Shown: positions 62,386 to 64,000 of the stretch, piece after piece
Position numbering within the stretch: the first letter of the stretch is position 1
Layout of the letters: every line of letters starts with the position of its first letter
Assembly (NCBI RefSeq): GCF_003386535.1
Contig: NZ_QTTN01000032.1
Coordinates: 1-64,000 of the forward strand
DNA from: Paenibacillus taihuensis
GTDB lineage: Bacteria > Bacillota > Bacilli > Paenibacillales > Paenibacillaceae
DNA length: 64,000 nt
Direction: 5' to 3'
Notes under the pieces: generated by a model
The model's input: the letters and a program-made list of their open reading frames with translations, nothing else
Database searches by the model: none
What the model was told of the DNA's origin: nothing
Program-made: the position numbers and the translations under genes

Positions 62386-63333
62386 CTATTCTAGGTTCGT
62401 CATCTCAATCCAAGCCTGCCGCTTCGTTTGCAGAGCGGAGAGAGAGGCTTGACCAGAAGCTTGCTTGCTCTGAAGGTCTCGAACGACAGATCGGATATCA
62501 TTCAGTGCATCAAGTGTTTGCTGCTGGGAGTTTTTGATCCGGCCTTGAACGATCCAATCCGTAATCAGACCGTCGAACCAGTAGTCGGCCATCTTCAACG
62601 TGCCGCTGATATCAATTTGAATATTAATCGTTTGATTCAGGTCATCCAGCTCATCGCGGAAGGCGTGCAGCAGATGATTCGCATTCTGGATATGACTCTT
62701 CGCATGATCGACGTGCTCGTGCTTGATGGATGTACTGATCAGACCGCCGCCGCCCCAAGTGTCCCAGTTGCCCCAATTTTCGGCTTTCTCCAGACTTGTA
62801 GATGCGTCTTCTAGCGCGGAGACGACGCGGTTCCCGGCAGTCAGCGCTTCTTGAATCTCCTTAAGCTGCAGCGTCTGGTCTGCGATTTCATCATCCATCG
62901 CAATCAGCTTGCTCCCATGTTCAGTCGCGCCGCGAAGCGCTGACTCCTTGACTGCCATCAACCGATGGTATTCCCGCTCAGCACCTGTGTATTGAGCAAG
63001 CTCATCTCCGAGCTGACGCAGGTTTTCTTGTGTGCTAACAAGCCGCTGCTTCTCTTCCTGAAGCTTCAATGCTGCAGCCAGCGCTTGCTGGCGTTCGAGC
63101 TCAAGCTGCTCCTCTTTGCTGCGAAGGATCGTATGAAATAAGTTCGCGAGGGACATTTTGGTCAGCTTATCGACATCCGCCTGTTCCTTCTCCAGCTGCA
63201 GCTCTAACTGGACAATAATTCGCTCCTGATTGTTAACGCGTCGCAGAAGCTCTTCGCGTCTGCGTTCCGCTTTGTTCAACCGTTGCATCCGCTCCTTGGC
63301 TTCGAGCAGCTGCGTGCTTAATTCATTCGGCAT
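62386..63333 (-). CDS. Coiled-coil protein of unknown function
   Basis: 315 residues, almost wholly helical and charged. Long coiled coil from residue ~5 to 165 (LLEAKERMQRLNKAERRREE and repeats), a Trp/Gly-rich stretch (NWGNWDTWGGGGLI) near 185, and a second helical part (KHEHVDHAKSHIQNANHLLH) to the end. No signal peptide or membrane span. No family assigned. It reads opposite to the GNAT and shares its terminator. Confidence 0.65.
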   Translation of the reverse strand: MPNELSTQLLEAKERMQRLNKAERRREELLRRVNNQERIIVQLELQLEKEQADVDKLTKMSLANLFHTILRSKEEQLELERQQALAAALKLQEEKQRLVSTQENLRQLGDELAQYTGAEREYHRLMAVKESALRGATEHGSKLIAMDDEIADQTLQLKEIQEALTAGNRVVSALEDASTSLEKAENWGNWDTWGGGGLISTSIKHEHVDHAKSHIQNANHLLHAFRDELDDLNQTINIQIDISGTLKMADYWFDGLITDWIVQGRIKNSQQQTLDALNDIRSVVRDLQSKQASGQASLSALQTKRQAWIEMTNLE

Positions 63334-63533
63334 CGTTGGTATCTCCGTTCATCATTAGTGTGGTACCTCACAAGCATTGCTTTTATTACGCAGCTTATGA
63401 GGAAGAGTTTCGGAGTTTATGGAAATAAATTGAAATTCTCCCTTTGCGGAGACTTCCTCTGCATGTCATATATCCAAGCCGTCCTCCCATACGATATAGG
63501 GTTACTAGTACGCGGTAGGGGGAGGAATTCGAG

Positions 63534-64000
63534 TTGCCAGATGCATTTGTCGCTCGTTCTTTGGAGGAGATACGGTTCTGGTCACGGATCATGAAGGAGC
63601 ATTCTTTGTTTCTCAGACTTGGCTTCCGTTGTGAGGATACGACTCTAATCAACGAGGCGAATCAATTCTACTCCATCTTCGAAAATATCGAGAATAGGGC
63701 GAATCAATTCACAGCTGGCACAGATCCGAATGTCATCCGGAAGTTCAACGAGGAGGTTCACAACGCCGTCTCGCACATCTGGGTGTTCAAGCGAATGATC
63801 CTTCAGCTCATTCTCACCTGCCAGCTGCCCGGCGCAAACAACTTTCCGCTGCTAGTCGATCATACGAGCAGAGAGGCGAATTATTTTCGGAACCGTCTGG
63901 CGGAGCTGAATGCGGGAAGGCTCGATCCGCTGCCGGATGCGATCATTAACGAAAATGTGTTCTTCCTCCGAATCATGGCCGATCATGCGAAGTTTATTAG
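63534..64000 (+). CDS. DUF2935 protein, 5' part (runs off the right edge)
   Basis: About 155 residues in the window, TTG start at 63534 with GGGGGAGG seven bases upstream. 'RSLEEIRFWSRIMKEHSLFL' and 'EEVHNAVSHIWVFKRMILQL', then LVDHTSREANYF, are the paired His/Glu helices of DUF2935, which occurs in Bacillales and appears to be a four-helix metal-binding fold. Function unknown. It continues beyond the window. Confidence 0.75.
   Translation, partial: MPDAFVARSLEEIRFWSRIMKEHSLFLRLGFRCEDTTLINEANQFYSIFENIENRANQFTAGTDPNVIRKFNEEVHNAVSHIWVFKRMILQLILTCQLPGANNFPLLVDHTSREANYFRNRLAELNAGRLDPLPDAIINENVFFLRIMADHAKFI

Noticed and set aside
63358-63594. 78-aa forward frame before the DUF2935 gene
   Set aside because: No ribosome site, and it overlaps the well-supported DUF2935 start in a different frame.

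Overview
The window reads as chromosomal DNA of a Paenibacillus-like, spore-forming Firmicute. The evidence is YesM/YesN two-component genes next to LplB/YtcP-type ABC permeases, a ThiF-ThiE-ThiS-ThiG-ThiO thiamine operon behind a TPP riboswitch, strong AAGGAGG-type ribosome sites, T-box and ZTP riboswitches, CcpA cre sites and a 2.5-kilo-residue secreted beta-helix protein. Genus assignment is inference from gene content only. No rRNA, tRNA, CRISPR array or replication origin was seen.

Layout. 0-5 kb: edge of an IS4-type transposase, a MerR regulator with an MFS exporter and an EamA exporter, then a reverse-strand tailspike-like Peptidase_G2 gene with 14-residue HAEG repeats, broken by two frameshifts. 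5.2-11.7 kb: a palindrome-rich tandem repeat, an AraC regulator divergent from a GH172/DUF2961 enzyme, small membrane proteins (DUF1761, YnfA), a terminator-ended small-ORF locus, a GNAT, an SDR and a CDF cation exporter. 11.9-19.3 kb: a WG-repeat/RsiV-like protein, a phosphodiester glycosidase, mannonate dehydratase, a YusW-domain secreted protein, a GNAT and a DUF4362 protein. 19.3-24.7 kb: a DJ-1/GNAT fusion behind a reverse-strand ZTP riboswitch, back to back with the thiamine operon behind a TPP riboswitch.

25-32.6 kb is one secreted giant carrying CBM-like modules, four atrophied Ig repeats, two pectate-lyase-like beta-helices and a CBM9-like domain, preceded by a perfect cre site. 32.7-37.3 kb is an AT-rich accessory stretch of small unknown genes, an isochorismatase-like hydrolase, an APH-family kinase and gene scraps. 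37.3-41.7 kb has an ArsR regulator with an apparent CTG start divergent from an Old-Yellow-Enzyme reductase, a cupin, an internally deleted GH78 rhamnosidase and a stub of an Xre regulator. 41.9-49.8 kb is a coherent uptake unit: nucleoside hydrolase, two permeases and a solute-binding lipoprotein, converging on a YesM/YesN pair.

49.9-64 kb mixes intact genes (ferritin-like protein, zinc phospholipase C-like, carbamoyltransferase-like, AzlD, aldo/keto reductase, NUDIX, divergent GlnRS behind a T-box, GNAT, coiled-coil protein, DUF2935) with decayed ones: an HD-CHAP gene with an internal amber codon, a sigma/anti-sigma pair joined by a deletion, a frameshifted AzlC, a stub of a histidine phosphatase and a PA14 tail. 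The most unusual intact loci are the ZTP-controlled DJ-1/GNAT fusion and the T-box-controlled GlnRS whose HIGH and MSK motifs are both altered. The number of broken genes is itself a feature; some may be sequencing indels rather than biology.
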